A DNA stretch of 64,000 nucleotides from JAABRE01 sp964413275. GTDB taxonomy: Bacteria > Cyanobacteriota > Cyanobacteriia > Cyanobacteriales > JAABRE01. The stretch covers positions 58,965-122,964 of the forward strand of contig CAYPSO010000001.1 of assembly GCA_964413275.1 (NCBI GenBank), written 5' to 3'. Shown in pieces: positions 27,087 through 35,948 of the stretch. The notes beneath the pieces are model-generated. The model was not told the origin of the DNA. It searched no databases and saw only the letters and a list, made by a program, of their open reading frames with translations. Both the position numbers and the translations under genes were made by a program. Within the stretch, counting starts at the first letter, position 1. Every line of letters begins with the position of its first letter.

Positions 27087-27109
27087 CTCCTTTGCCCAAA
27101 AAAATTGGG
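27087..27109 (-). promoter_or_regulatory. hoxE ribosome binding site with an upstream hairpin
   Basis: On the minus strand CCCAA-TTTTT-TTGGG (27095-27109) forms a small hairpin directly 5' of the Shine-Dalgarno AAAGGAG (27087-27093). The hairpin may affect translation of the whole hydrogenase message. Promoter boxes upstream could not be assigned with confidence. Confidence 0.45.
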
Positions 27110-27436
27110 TAACTAGGTCTGAAGTTTTGATTCTAGCTAATAATAACTTTAACTATATTCTTGGCTTGGCTTTTCAGTTTGACTGTTAACTCCTTGGGAT
27201 AGAAATTTTATTTTTTGATAATGACATAGAAAATAATAATGGCAAACAAAATATTGTTACCAATTTTACTTAGTTCGGAATATTCTTTGATTTACAATGC
27301 CTTCTTTGTTGTCCTCAAAGTTAGTAACAGCTACAAAAATGACAGTGAAATTTATAGCTATCTCGATTGGCTTGAATATCCCAAATCTAATTTAGAAAAT
27401 AATGTAAACATATCTAACTTGACAATATTACCTTAA

Positions 27437-27756
27437 CTAAAGGACTACAGAATATCTATTTACCTTATTTTCTTTTTTCTATTTCTATTATCTCATTTTT
27501 TTCTTAGAGAGAATCAAAACTTTATACTCTTCAATATTATTATATAACTAAAATAAGAGTTATCTTAAATCTTTATAAATTTGTTATCAACTTCTAACAC
27601 AAATATTTTTCAATTCAATATTTAAACAATATTAATGTTGTTTAAATAACAAAAAATAAAAAAGAAATATGAATACTGTTAACTTTATTTCTGACTCTTG
27701 CCGAACAGGATTACAAGCCTTATTACAAAAGGAATATAGGTCTTGATACATATTAT
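27437..27756. other. AT-rich intergenic stretch without a recognisable gene
   Basis: About 320 bases of very AT-rich sequence. It contains only very short open frames (for example 26 codons from 27669) without ribosome sites, and no clear hairpin with a T-run. Confidence 0.5.
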
Positions 27757-28041
27757 TTATTCTTTAATTGCTTCCCAGTCAGGACAAGGAAGTTCTGACA
27801 ACCAACCATAAGGATGTATGGCACAAATTAGACGAGTACGATTAGACTGAGTTTGACCATAAGCTTTACCATGATAGCGACTACAACCTTGACAAGCAGA
27901 GGGACAGGAGGATTCAACCTTCTCAAATCCTAATTGAGAACGCAAAATTTGACATCTAGATTGATAACGACGATGGATTGCTTTATGTCTGAGTAAATTA
28001 GCTCTTAAAGAATTAGATAAGAGATTTTGCTTAATTATCAT
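27757..28041 (-). CDS. Conserved cyanobacterial Cys/His-rich small protein
   Basis: 94 residues from the ATG at 28041; a TTG at 28065 would add eight. The first half is basic and helical (LLRHKAIHRRYQSRCQILR). The second half has a cysteine cluster SCPSACQGCSRYHG, then ICAIHPYGW and CPDWE. This CxxC-YHG-CAxHPYG-CPDWE arrangement recurs in small cyanobacterial proteins of unknown function and looks like a metal-binding fold. It stands next to a broken TnpB element; whether it travelled with it is unknown. Confidence 0.65.
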   Translation of the reverse strand: MIIKQNLLSNSLRANLLRHKAIHRRYQSRCQILRSQLGFEKVESSCPSACQGCSRYHGKAYGQTQSNRTRLICAIHPYGWLSELPCPDWEAIKE

Positions 28042-28144
28042 AGCTTCTGCCCTAATTTCCTCCAAATTTATTTTATTATTAGCTCTCCTGATATTTTTTT
28101 AGACATTTAGAATACAAAATTTTAGAAGTAGATGCGGTAAGGTT

Positions 28145-28174
28145 CCCATGACTACGCTACGCTAAAGTCATGGG
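28145..28174 (-). mobile_element. Right-end hairpin of the TnpB element, putative omega-RNA 3' part
   Basis: CCCATGACT pairs with AGTCATGGG across an 11-12-base loop. The TnpB stop codon lies inside this hairpin. In IS200/IS605 elements the guide RNA ends at the right-end structure overlapping the 3' end of tnpB, so a guide segment would be read from the sequence left of 28145. This is inferred from position and shape. Confidence 0.55.
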
Positions 28175-29319
28175 CTTTCTGTAGCCCTCCATCTATTGCA
28201 CAAGACAATAAATGGTTGCCTCCAGGCTGCCTTACACTCAGCCCCACTAGAGCTATCATCAACGATCCATTTAGATCAGCATCCCCAACCCATCCACAAG
28301 TCTTATTACTACACTTAAAAGACTTATTATTTCTAAGTCCTATATGCAAACAACAATGACAAGTTTTGGATGTATATCTTGGATTAATTGCTATTACCTC
28401 AATCCCTTCTTTAATTCCTTTATATTCGAGAAACATTCTTAACTGATAAAAAGCCCAAGAATTAGAGCGTCTTCGTTCAGTTTTATTTCTAGGTTTTTGG
28501 TTAGTTCTTTCTCGAATGCCTGTTAAATCTTCAATAGATACAAAGGATTGAGTTTGTTTAGCTTCGTCAATAATAGCTTTAGAAATATTATGGTTAATCG
28601 ATGCTTGATATCTTCTTTCTCTACCCGATAGCCGTTTCAAAATCTGACGACATCTACGCCGTGTTGATCTTGTGCCTTGAGTTGCTGTTTTCTGCAAAGA
28701 AGCTCTGACACGATTAAATTTATCTCGTTTTTCTTGAATCTCCTTTCCTGACCATGACTTATTTGTAGTGGTAACTGCTATATCTCTCCTGCCAAAATCA
28801 ACCCCAATTACCTTATCTGTTTTGATCGGTTTAGGAGCATCAGATTTCAACTGAATATGCACATACCAACTACCATCCTTGTGTTGACAAACCTGTGCTG
28901 ATGTTGGGTTTTGTCCTGATAGTTTTCCTATATGGTAATTACTTACTCTCATAGGAATTTTAGTTCGTTTTCCAGTTGTACTAACACTAGCCCAATAACC
29001 AGTTTCAATAAACCGAAAAGTACGAGCATCACAGTCAAAACTTGTAGGTTTAAACTGCTTGACCTTTTTGTTTAGCTGTTAAACGATTAGCTGCTACTCT
29101 AGCACAAGCTCTAACAACATGATTAGCTGTTAATCCAAAACGTTCTTTAACATCTTGATAGCATACAGCTTGAATTGAATTTCTGTTGGTCAAATTAGGT
29201 TTAACAGTATTATTAATGTAGTTACAAGCATCAGCAAACCCCTGAGCAGTATCGTCTAATAATTGACTTTGCTCTGACGTAGGTTGAAGCTTTACTACTA
29301 GGGTTAAGACTTGTTTCAT
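28152..29319 (-). pseudogene. tnpB: IS200/IS605-family TnpB, frame-broken
   Basis: Two minus-strand frames make up one TnpB. The N-terminal part (29319-29050) reads MKQVLTLVVKLQPTSEQSQLL and ends VAANRLTAKQKGQAV before a stop. The C-terminal part continues in another frame from KQFKPTSFDCDARTFRFIE to the end at 28152. It carries the RuvC-like nuclease residues (GVDFGRRD, SIEDLTG, GDADLNG) and a zinc ribbon (CHCCLHIGLRNNKSFKCSNKTCGW). Frames can be rejoined by restoring eight bases at about 29052, where TCAAGCAG could once have been repeated in tandem. No tnpA is present. TnpB proteins are RNA-guided nucleases; this copy is probably inactive as sequenced. Confidence 0.85.
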
Positions 29320-29740
29320 CGACCTTAATAACTCACGAGAGTGACTATATCATTTTAAGCTCTTCGATAATGTTGTGAGTCATGCTTAGAGGACTCGGTT
29401 TTGTTAGTTTTCAAGACACATCCCTTTCAATGACGGGTTTGGATTGACCGAAGCAATTTATTGCAAAATCGGGGAATGAACTATTATAGCGATCGTAAGG
29501 ATTATCAAGTAGATGAAAGATAGATAGGCCAATTGAATTGCTAGTATAAATCAATATCAATCATTTTATTTTTCTGGATAATCTCTCTTATTTATTATTA
29601 GTAAATATCGGAGAGTGACAGAAGAGGGATAGAACGGCAAAGTAAGCATGAGGGGTTTTTCCCAAGTGTCTAGTGGGCTTTTGACTAGTCCTTTAAGAAT
29701 AAGTGACTTAAATGTAAGTTTAAATTAACTTCTTAAGAAT
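29320..29740. other. Gap between the TnpB element and the SLH gene
   Basis: No gene is seen. The part next to tnpB contains a small hairpin (TCAC-GAGA-GTGA at about 29331) and the sequence GTGAGTCATGC, which probably belong to the left end of the TnpB element. The remainder is AT-rich with one GATCG-type HIP remnant near 29490. Confidence 0.4.
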
Positions 29741-29772
29741 CCCCTCGCATTTAGGCAGGGGCGAATGTCAAA
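29731..29772 (+). mobile_element. Second IS200/IS605-type right-end hairpin (solo end)
   Basis: TTAAGAATCCCC followed by an imperfect hairpin (CCCCT-c-GC-ATTTAG-GC-AGGGG, 29741-29761) and GAATGTCA matches the style of terminal hairpins of cyanobacterial TnpB elements. A closely similar end in the other orientation is at 63947-63992. No transposase gene is attached to this copy. Confidence 0.6.
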
Positions 29773-29857
29773 AATATATCTAAAGACAGTTATTACTAAT
29801 TTTGAAATTGTTTATAATTTGCACAATGGTTTAGATAAAATAATCGAAATAACTGTC

Positions 29858-31135
29858 ATGATCTTAAAAATTAAGCAAATCCAATTAACTACAACTTTAT
29901 TACTCAGTTTAGTTGTGGGAGAGACTTTATTAGTTTCCTCATTATTTCCAGAAATCAAACCCTTATCAGCAATAGCTCAAACAAATACAACAGCAAACTT
30001 TAAAGATGTTTCTCAAGATTATTGGGCTGCTCCTTTTATTAAAGCATTAGTAGAAAGAGAGATTGTAGCTGGTTTTCCTGATAATACCTTCAAACCCGAT
30101 GAACCTGTTACCCGTGCTCAATTTGCAGCAATGTTAACCAAAGCTTTTCAAAAACAAAATATGCGTGAGAAAGTTGATTTTAATGATGTTGCTGCTGATT
30201 ATTGGGCTAATCAACCCATAAGAAGAGCTTATCGTATGGGATTTTTGTCCGGTTATCCTAATAATGTTTTTCAACCTAATCAAAATATTCCTAAAGAACA
30301 AGTTTTAGTGGCTTTAGCCAATGGTTTAAATTATAAAGCTACGGGAAAACCTGAAGAAGTTATTAGTTATTACAGCGATGAAGACAAAATTGCTGATTTT
30401 GCTGTTTCTCCCATCGCCGCAGCAACAGAGCAAAATTTAGTAGTTAATTATCCGAATCTGAGAAACTTGAATCCGAAGAAAAATGCTACCCGTGCTGAAG
30501 TCGCAGCGATGATTTATCAAGCTTTAGTCAGTGAAAACACCGCAGGTAGAATTAGCTCTACTTATGTTGTCAGTGTTACCGATGCTCAGGTAGCAACTAC
30601 CTATACAATTCCTGCCGGAAGTATATTACCAATGGCTTATGAAAAAGATAAGATTTTAGTCGCTGATGACGAAATAGTAAATATTGTTTTAAAAATCGCC
30701 TCTAATGTTAATAGTAGTACAGGAGAAGTATTAATTCCTGCTGGCACGGAAGTAGTTGGTAAATTAACACCCACTGAGAATGGAACTCAATTTGTTGCTG
30801 AAAGTTTAACCTTAAAAAATGGAAAAACTATGTCAATTGAAGGCACGTCTTCTGTGGTTACAGCCACCGAAGTCGTGAAAAAAGGTGCTGATACAAATGA
30901 AATAATTCAACAAGCTGCCGTAAGCACTGCTGCTGCTGCTGCTATTTCTACTGTTACTGGCGATCAAAATATTCTGAGTCAAAATCTGTTAAAAAATACT
31001 TCTACTCAAAATATTGCTAGTTTAATTCAAGCTTATTTAGGCTTAAATGAAGCTGAGTTATTAGTAATCGATCCTAATACGGATTTAGATATTAAATTAG
31101 ATAAAGATTTGATGGTATCAGTTACAAAAGATTAA
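29858..31135 (+). CDS. SLH-domain surface protein with TrbI/VirB10-like C-terminal domain
   Basis: 425 residues from the ATG at 29858, which begins a clear signal peptide (LTTTLLLSLVVGETLLVSSLF). The open frame extends to an ATG at 29765 inside an IS end, giving an unlikely 31-residue extension. Three S-layer-homology modules follow (FKDVSQDYWAAPFIKALVER, FNDVAADYWANQPIRRAYRM, and a weaker third with YSDEDKI). SLH modules hold proteins to the peptidoglycan or its polymers. The C-terminal part (YTIPAGSILP, VLIPAGTEVVGKL, an Ala-rich helix) resembles the TrbI/VirB10-like domain in other cyanobacterial SLH proteins. It probably links cell wall and outer membrane. The exact function is unknown. 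Confidence 0.8.
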   Translation: MILKIKQIQLTTTLLLSLVVGETLLVSSLFPEIKPLSAIAQTNTTANFKDVSQDYWAAPFIKALVEREIVAGFPDNTFKPDEPVTRAQFAAMLTKAFQKQNMREKVDFNDVAADYWANQPIRRAYRMGFLSGYPNNVFQPNQNIPKEQVLVALANGLNYKATGKPEEVISYYSDEDKIADFAVSPIAAATEQNLVVNYPNLRNLNPKKNATRAEVAAMIYQALVSENTAGRISSTYVVSVTDAQVATTYTIPAGSILPMAYEKDKILVADDEIVNIVLKIASNVNSSTGEVLIPAGTEVVGKLTPTENGTQFVAESLTLKNGKTMSIEGTSSVVTATEVVKKGADTNEIIQQAAVSTAAAAAISTVTGDQNILSQNLLKNTSTQNIASLIQAYLGLNEAELLVIDPNTDLDIKLDKDLMVSVTKD

Positions 31136-31137
31136 AT

Positions 31138-31848
31138 CTAATCATCTTCTTCGGGATTAATTCCCAAAGCTTTAAGTTTTGCTGCTAATCTGTCAGCTTT
31201 AGCTTTTTGCAATTGAACTTCTTGTTGAGCTTTTTGAGATAATTCTCTCTCGGTGGGCAATAAATCTCCTTGAGGAGTTGCCCATCTTAACCAGATTGTT
31301 TCTACTCCTTTATATTCACCTTGCCACCTGACTAATTTCAGATTGAGTCTAGCACTATATAAATGTTGATTATCGTCAAAGGTTAGAGGTTGATATTCTC
31401 CATTTTGCAAACTAAAACCAGTAAAGTCATCGGGATTAAAGGGATCGTACCAAAAATACTCTGGTACTCTCATTTTTTCTTGATAAATCTGTTTTTTATG
31501 GGTTTTATCTTCTTGGGCGGTACTTTCTGATAATAATTCAATGATTAAATCCGGTGCTTTTCCTTCTTCCCAAACAACCCAACTTTTACGCTCTTTTTTT
31601 TCTACTCCCAACACTACAAAAAAATCTGGCCCCTTAAAGTCTTGGTTTTTTAATTGAGCGATACTAAAATAGACAAACATATTACCGCTTATATAACCAT
31701 CGCTACGATTTTCTAACCAAGGATAAAGGGTATCTAAAAGAATATCCATTTGTAGCTTATGTCGTTGTGTTTCCATAGGTATCCCATCATCACATGGTAA
31801 ATCATCTTGAGTAGGAAGATTAATAATTGGCGAACTTAGAGTTACCAT
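31138..31848 (-). CDS. Uma2-family (DUF820) endonuclease-like protein
   Basis: 236 residues from the ATG at 31848; a TTG nine bases upstream is also open. The Uma2 restriction-endonuclease-like fold is shown by GPDFFVV, a PDLIIELLSESTAQEDKTHKK segment with the acidic and lysine active-site positions, VPEYFWYDP, and a C-terminal coiled coil (QEVQLQKAKADRLAAKLKAL). These proteins are numerous in cyanobacteria and their biological role is poorly known. It converges on the SLH gene with two bases between the stops. Confidence 0.88.
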   Translation of the reverse strand: MVTLSSPIINLPTQDDLPCDDGIPMETQRHKLQMDILLDTLYPWLENRSDGYISGNMFVYFSIAQLKNQDFKGPDFFVVLGVEKKERKSWVVWEEGKAPDLIIELLSESTAQEDKTHKKQIYQEKMRVPEYFWYDPFNPDDFTGFSLQNGEYQPLTFDDNQHLYSARLNLKLVRWQGEYKGVETIWLRWATPQGDLLPTERELSQKAQQEVQLQKAKADRLAAKLKALGINPEEDD

Positions 31849-31891
31849 AATTAACAATATTTTTAATAAATTTATATATAAATTTTAACTT

Positions 31892-32827
31892 ATGCCCAAA
31901 GGTTTAATAGTTATTTGTGGTTGCACTGCTTCGGGTAAATCTGGTTTAGCTTTAGAGTTAGCAAAACGTCTTAATTCTATTATTATCAGTGCTGATTCTC
32001 GTCAAGTTTATCGAGAGTTTGATATTGGTACAGCTAAACCAACAATTACGGAACAAAAAATAGTACCTCATTATTTAATTGATATTTGCGATCCAAAGGA
32101 GGTTTTAACTTTAGCTGAATATCAAGAATATGCTCAAAAAATTATTAATAACAGAGACAGTAATTTAGCTCCTGCTTTATTAGTTGGAGGTACGGGTTTA
32201 TATATTAAATCTATTACTAAAGGTTTAAAAATTCCCAGGGTTTCACCTCAACCAGAATTGCGATCGCAATTAACTAATTTAGGCCAAAAGCAACTATATC
32301 AAATGTTAACTCAAATAGATATTTTAGCCGCTCAAAAAATTCATGGTAACGATTTAATACGGACTTTACGAGCTTTAGAAGTATTTTACGTCACAGGAAA
32401 ACCCATATCAAAACAACAGGGAGAAAATCCACCAAATTATCCCATTATACAAGTTGGTTTAGATGCAGATACGGAAATATTAGACTCACGAATTAAACAG
32501 CGTACACATACAATGATTGAAATGGGTTTAGTAACTGAGGTGGAAAATTTAGTTACTAAATATGGTGAAGATTTACCTTTATTAAATACATTGGGATATG
32601 CAGAAATCAAACAGTATATAAAAGGAGATATTTCTTTAAGCGAAGCAATAGATTTAACTGGGTTACACACCAGACAATTTGCTAAACGCCAAAGAACATG
32701 GTTTCGAGCTTATCCTGAGATAAAATGGTTTGATATTAATAATATCAATTTAATTGAAGAAGTTTGGGAATATATAAGCTCTCACGCCTTTAAATTAATG
32801 ATTGAGAGAGTAGTCAGTAGTCAGTAG
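31892..32827 (+). CDS. miaA: tRNA dimethylallyltransferase
   Basis: 311 residues. MiaA adds a dimethylallyl group to A37 of tRNAs reading UNN codons. The P-loop is GCTASGKSGLA, followed by SADSRQVYREFDIGTAKPT, DICDPKEVLTLAEYQ and LVGGTGLYIKS, all family hallmarks, and QFAKRQRTWFR near the C-terminus. The last codons (MIERVVSSQ) overlap a GTCAGTAGTCAGTAG repeat, so the C-terminal tail may have been replaced or extended by repeat sequence. Confidence 0.95.
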   Translation: MPKGLIVICGCTASGKSGLALELAKRLNSIIISADSRQVYREFDIGTAKPTITEQKIVPHYLIDICDPKEVLTLAEYQEYAQKIINNRDSNLAPALLVGGTGLYIKSITKGLKIPRVSPQPELRSQLTNLGQKQLYQMLTQIDILAAQKIHGNDLIRTLRALEVFYVTGKPISKQQGENPPNYPIIQVGLDADTEILDSRIKQRTHTMIEMGLVTEVENLVTKYGEDLPLLNTLGYAEIKQYIKGDISLSEAIDLTGLHTRQFAKRQRTWFRAYPEIKWFDINNINLIEEVWEYISSHAFKLMIERVVSSQ

Positions 32828-32849
32828 GGGCAGATGGGTATTCTGCCCG
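32806..32849. repeat. GTCAGTA repeats and a GGGCAGA/TCTGCCC hairpin
   Basis: The end of miaA runs into AGAGAGTAGTCAGTAGTCAG and then a seven-base-pair hairpin (32828-32834 with 32842-32848). The first part is shared with 51141-51165 after the DUF3598 gene. No T-run follows the hairpin, so it is listed as a repeat and not as a terminator. Confidence 0.5.
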
Positions 32850-32917
32850 TATAGTAGCAAAATTTAGAAGTAAGTTTTGATTTGATTTCAATCTTTTTTT
32901 AAACTTCTAAATTCCTT

Positions 32918-34912
32918 TCACTTCATTCTTGCTCTTAAAGCTTGTTGCAATAATTTAGGATTAATTGGCTTACTAATAAAATCATTCATACCTGCATTTA
33001 AACAAATTTCGCGATCGTTTTTCATGGTATTAGCAGTTAAAGCAATAATCCAGGGTTTTTGTTCTGTGTTTAAATGGTGACAAATCCAACGAGTTGCTTC
33101 TAAGCCATCCATTTCTGGCATTTGTACATCCATTAAAATCACATCATAGGATTTATGTCTAACGGATTCAATCACTTCTAAACCATTAACAGCAATATCT
33201 GCTTGATAACCTAATTTTTTGAGAACAAGTAAAGCAACTTTTTGATTAACCCGGTTATCTTCTGCTAACAAGATTTCTAGAGAAGGATTTTGATTAATGA
33301 GGTTTTCTTGTTCTTGTACCTTAATCGGAGTTAGTTTATCTTGATTTTCAACAATTTCTGCTGCGATGGTAAAAAAGAAGGTTGAACCTTGCCTTTCTTG
33401 ACTTTCTACCCAAATTTCTCCCCCCATCATCTCCACTAAACGTTTACAAATAACTAATCCCAAACCCGTACCGCCGTATTTACGAGTCCTCGAACTATCC
33501 ACTTGACTAAAGGGCTTGAATAAACGATCTTGCATATTAGCGGGAATACCAATCCCTGTATCTTTCACAGAAAATTCTATTTGACAATAATTATTTGTGT
33601 TAGAAGATAAATCATTAAGACGAATTGATACAGATAAAATAACTTCGCCTTTTTCCGTAAACTTGATGGCATTACTTAAAAGATTAGTTAAAATTTGAAT
33701 AATTCTTTGTCTATCCCCCTTAATATATTCTAAGTTTGAACAATGCCAATGAAGAGTTAATTTAATTCCCTTGGCTGTGGCTGTATGATTAAATAAATCA
33801 AGAGTATTCCTAACACAATCACGAAGATTAAAAGGATAAAATTCACATTTAAGTTTTCCCGATTCAATTTTAGAAAAATCGAGAATATCATTAATTATCC
33901 TTAATAAATGATCTCCGCTCTGACGAATAGTCTCTACATAATCATTTTGTTCTGAATTTAAGTCAGTATCCAATAGCAATCCTGTCATGCCAATAATCCC
34001 ATTCATGGGAGTTCTAACTTCATGACTTACTGTTGCTAAAAATTCACTTTTTGCTTGACTAGCTGCCTCTGCCACTTCTTTGGCTTCTTGTAATTCTTTT
34101 AGTGTATGTTGCAGTTGTTGAGAATGTGCTGAAGCGATTGCCTCACTTTTGCGTAATTCTTCTGCTTTAGTTTCTAGATTTTTAATTAAATTTTGTAATC
34201 GCTCGCTCATTTGATTAAAAGAGTGACCTAAAACTGCCAATTCATCTTCAGTGGTTATGACAATTTGTTGACTAAAATCTCCTTCTGTAATCTGTTTCGT
34301 CACCTTCGTCATTTGTTCTAAAGGTTCAGTAATTGAGCGGCTTAACCAACGAGCAATAAAAGCTCCTGCAATAGTAGCTAAAACTGCAAAATAAATACTT
34401 TGACGAGTCATAGCAGTTATTTTTTCTTGCAGACTCATAGTTGATAAACCAATACTAATTGCTCCTATTGGCTCATAACTAAGAATAATAGGTTTCCCTG
34501 CAATAAGAACATCCTTTTGCCAATGAAATATGGTAGTTTTGCTTTGTAAAATTTCTAGACCAAAAGGATCTTTTTTTAAACTATAAATTTGAATATCTAA
34601 AATACTCGCATCAGCAATAACTCGTCCATCCCTATCATAGATTTTACCTGAAATTAAAATCCTATCATTGGCTAACTCATCTATGACATTTTCCACAAAT
34701 TCAACATCGCTAATATAAAGTTGATCTGCTGTAGCTGCACTTAGAGTATTTAATAGAGTTTCTGCCTGTTGCTCTAATTCTTTGCGAAAATTATGTTCTT
34801 CTCTTTTTACGGATATGAAAGTTACACTGACAACAGAAAATATAACTAACATACTCATTGTCATTGTTAGCTTAGTTGCCAATGAAGTTTTCCAATACTT
34901 CGTAAAAATCAC
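32918..34912 (-). CDS. Membrane hybrid sensor histidine kinase
   Basis: 664 residues starting at a GTG. Two membrane spans (about 11-32 and 170-190) enclose an extracytoplasmic sensor domain, followed by HAMP (about 190-240), a coiled coil, HisKA with the phospho-accepting SHEVRTPMNG, and an HATPase domain (N-box NLLSNAIKF, KDTGIGIP, GGTGLGL). A C-terminal receiver (EDNRVNQKVALLVLKKLGY, phospho-Asp in DVILMDVQMPEMDG) closes it. The start overlaps the stop of the PhnD-like lipoprotein gene by four bases (GTGA), so the lipoprotein probably feeds the sensor. No output regulator lies next to it. Confidence 0.93.
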   Translation of the reverse strand: MIFTKYWKTSLATKLTMTMSMLVIFSVVSVTFISVKREEHNFRKELEQQAETLLNTLSAATADQLYISDVEFVENVIDELANDRILISGKIYDRDGRVIADASILDIQIYSLKKDPFGLEILQSKTTIFHWQKDVLIAGKPIILSYEPIGAISIGLSTMSLQEKITAMTRQSIYFAVLATIAGAFIARWLSRSITEPLEQMTKVTKQITEGDFSQQIVITTEDELAVLGHSFNQMSERLQNLIKNLETKAEELRKSEAIASAHSQQLQHTLKELQEAKEVAEAASQAKSEFLATVSHEVRTPMNGIIGMTGLLLDTDLNSEQNDYVETIRQSGDHLLRIINDILDFSKIESGKLKCEFYPFNLRDCVRNTLDLFNHTATAKGIKLTLHWHCSNLEYIKGDRQRIIQILTNLLSNAIKFTEKGEVILSVSIRLNDLSSNTNNYCQIEFSVKDTGIGIPANMQDRLFKPFSQVDSSRTRKYGGTGLGLVICKRLVEMMGGEIWVESQERQGSTFFFTIAAEIVENQDKLTPIKVQEQENLINQNPSLEILLAEDNRVNQKVALLVLKKLGYQADIAVNGLEVIESVRHKSYDVILMDVQMPEMDGLEATRWICHHLNTEQKPWIIALTANTMKNDREICLNAGMNDFISKPINPKLLQQALRARMK

Positions 34913-35865
34913 TTTGCTTGAGAATCGTTTTTTTCTTGAATTTTTTGATACATCTGATACATTCTGTCCAAACTATGGGTAGTAGGAAAATCATCAAATT
35001 TAGCAGTGTTAGAAAAATTTTCTAAGATTTTTTTACCTTCCTCCGTTTTATCTAAATCTAATAATAATATCTTAATCTTTGCTATTAATTCAGGATCTAA
35101 GTCTGGCCTCACTAAGACAATATGACGAGCTAGTTTCTCTGTCTGTTGCAAAATAACAAACTTAGCTTTGACATCTTCAGGAACTTTGTTAAAGGTTTGA
35201 ATATCAACGGCGGCAGCATCAACCTTACCATTTAGCACCCAAGCAATACTATTTTCGTCTTCTTGACTAAAGACATAACCCACTTCATTTTTATTAACCC
35301 TAGCCATAGCATTAGTTTTTTTCACTGGATTTAACTTAGCTTCATCTAAAACTGTTAGCGGCAGCATATAACCCGAAGTAGAAAAATGATGGTCGAAAGC
35401 AACCATTTTTCCTGATAAATCTTGAAGAGACTTTATATTATTATCAACTAAGCTAAAAATAACGCCATAATATTCGGCATCTCCTCCTTTCCAACGACGT
35501 AAAATTGGTTTAGCACCTGTTTTTTCTTGTACTAATATTACTGGATAAGGACTATCAAAATATAAATCAATTTCCCCTGATTTAAACCATTGAACTATTA
35601 AATTTACATCTGGTGCAACTTTAACTTTGCCAATACTAATATCAAATTCATGTAAGTTTTGTTCAAGATAATCTGCTAAAGGTTGTGTATTACGAATAAT
35701 TTTTTGAGGACTATCAGAAATATCAGCTAAAACAATTGCTTTATGATTAATATTTTTATTTTGTGATTCCAGAAAAGACGTTATTTTTTCTTCTGTTTTT
35801 AGATGATTACAGCCAAGAATTAGCGTACTAAGTAATACACACCAAAAATATTTTTTTCCATTCAT
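34909..35865 (-). CDS. PhnD-like periplasmic binding lipoprotein
   Basis: 318 residues with a lipoprotein signal (CVLLSTLILGC, the Cys being the lipid site). It belongs to the phosphate/phosphite/phosphonate substrate-binding family: LADISDSPQKIIRNTQPLADYL, VQWFKSGEIDLYFDSPYPVI, and GKMVAFDHHFSTSGYMLPL. The usual transporter genes phnC and phnE are absent. Instead it is fused by a GTGA overlap to a hybrid histidine kinase, which suggests that it acts as the ligand-binding part of a sensor. The ligand is unknown. Confidence 0.88.
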   Translation of the reverse strand: MNGKKYFWCVLLSTLILGCNHLKTEEKITSFLESQNKNINHKAIVLADISDSPQKIIRNTQPLADYLEQNLHEFDISIGKVKVAPDVNLIVQWFKSGEIDLYFDSPYPVILVQEKTGAKPILRRWKGGDAEYYGVIFSLVDNNIKSLQDLSGKMVAFDHHFSTSGYMLPLTVLDEAKLNPVKKTNAMARVNKNEVGYVFSQEDENSIAWVLNGKVDAAAVDIQTFNKVPEDVKAKFVILQQTEKLARHIVLVRPDLDPELIAKIKILLLDLDKTEEGKKILENFSNTAKFDDFPTTHSLDRMYQMYQKIQEKNDSQAK

Positions 35866-35948
35866 TATCTTATTTTGGCTTCATATTTTTTGTGGAAAAA
35901 TCAAATTTTTTAGATATTTCTATGATAATTTCATTATCTATTATGGGT

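Noticed and set aside
27239..27436. A 65-codon plus-strand frame divergent from hoxE
   Set aside because: No ribosome site, no recognisable sequence features, and composition like the surrounding AT-rich gap.
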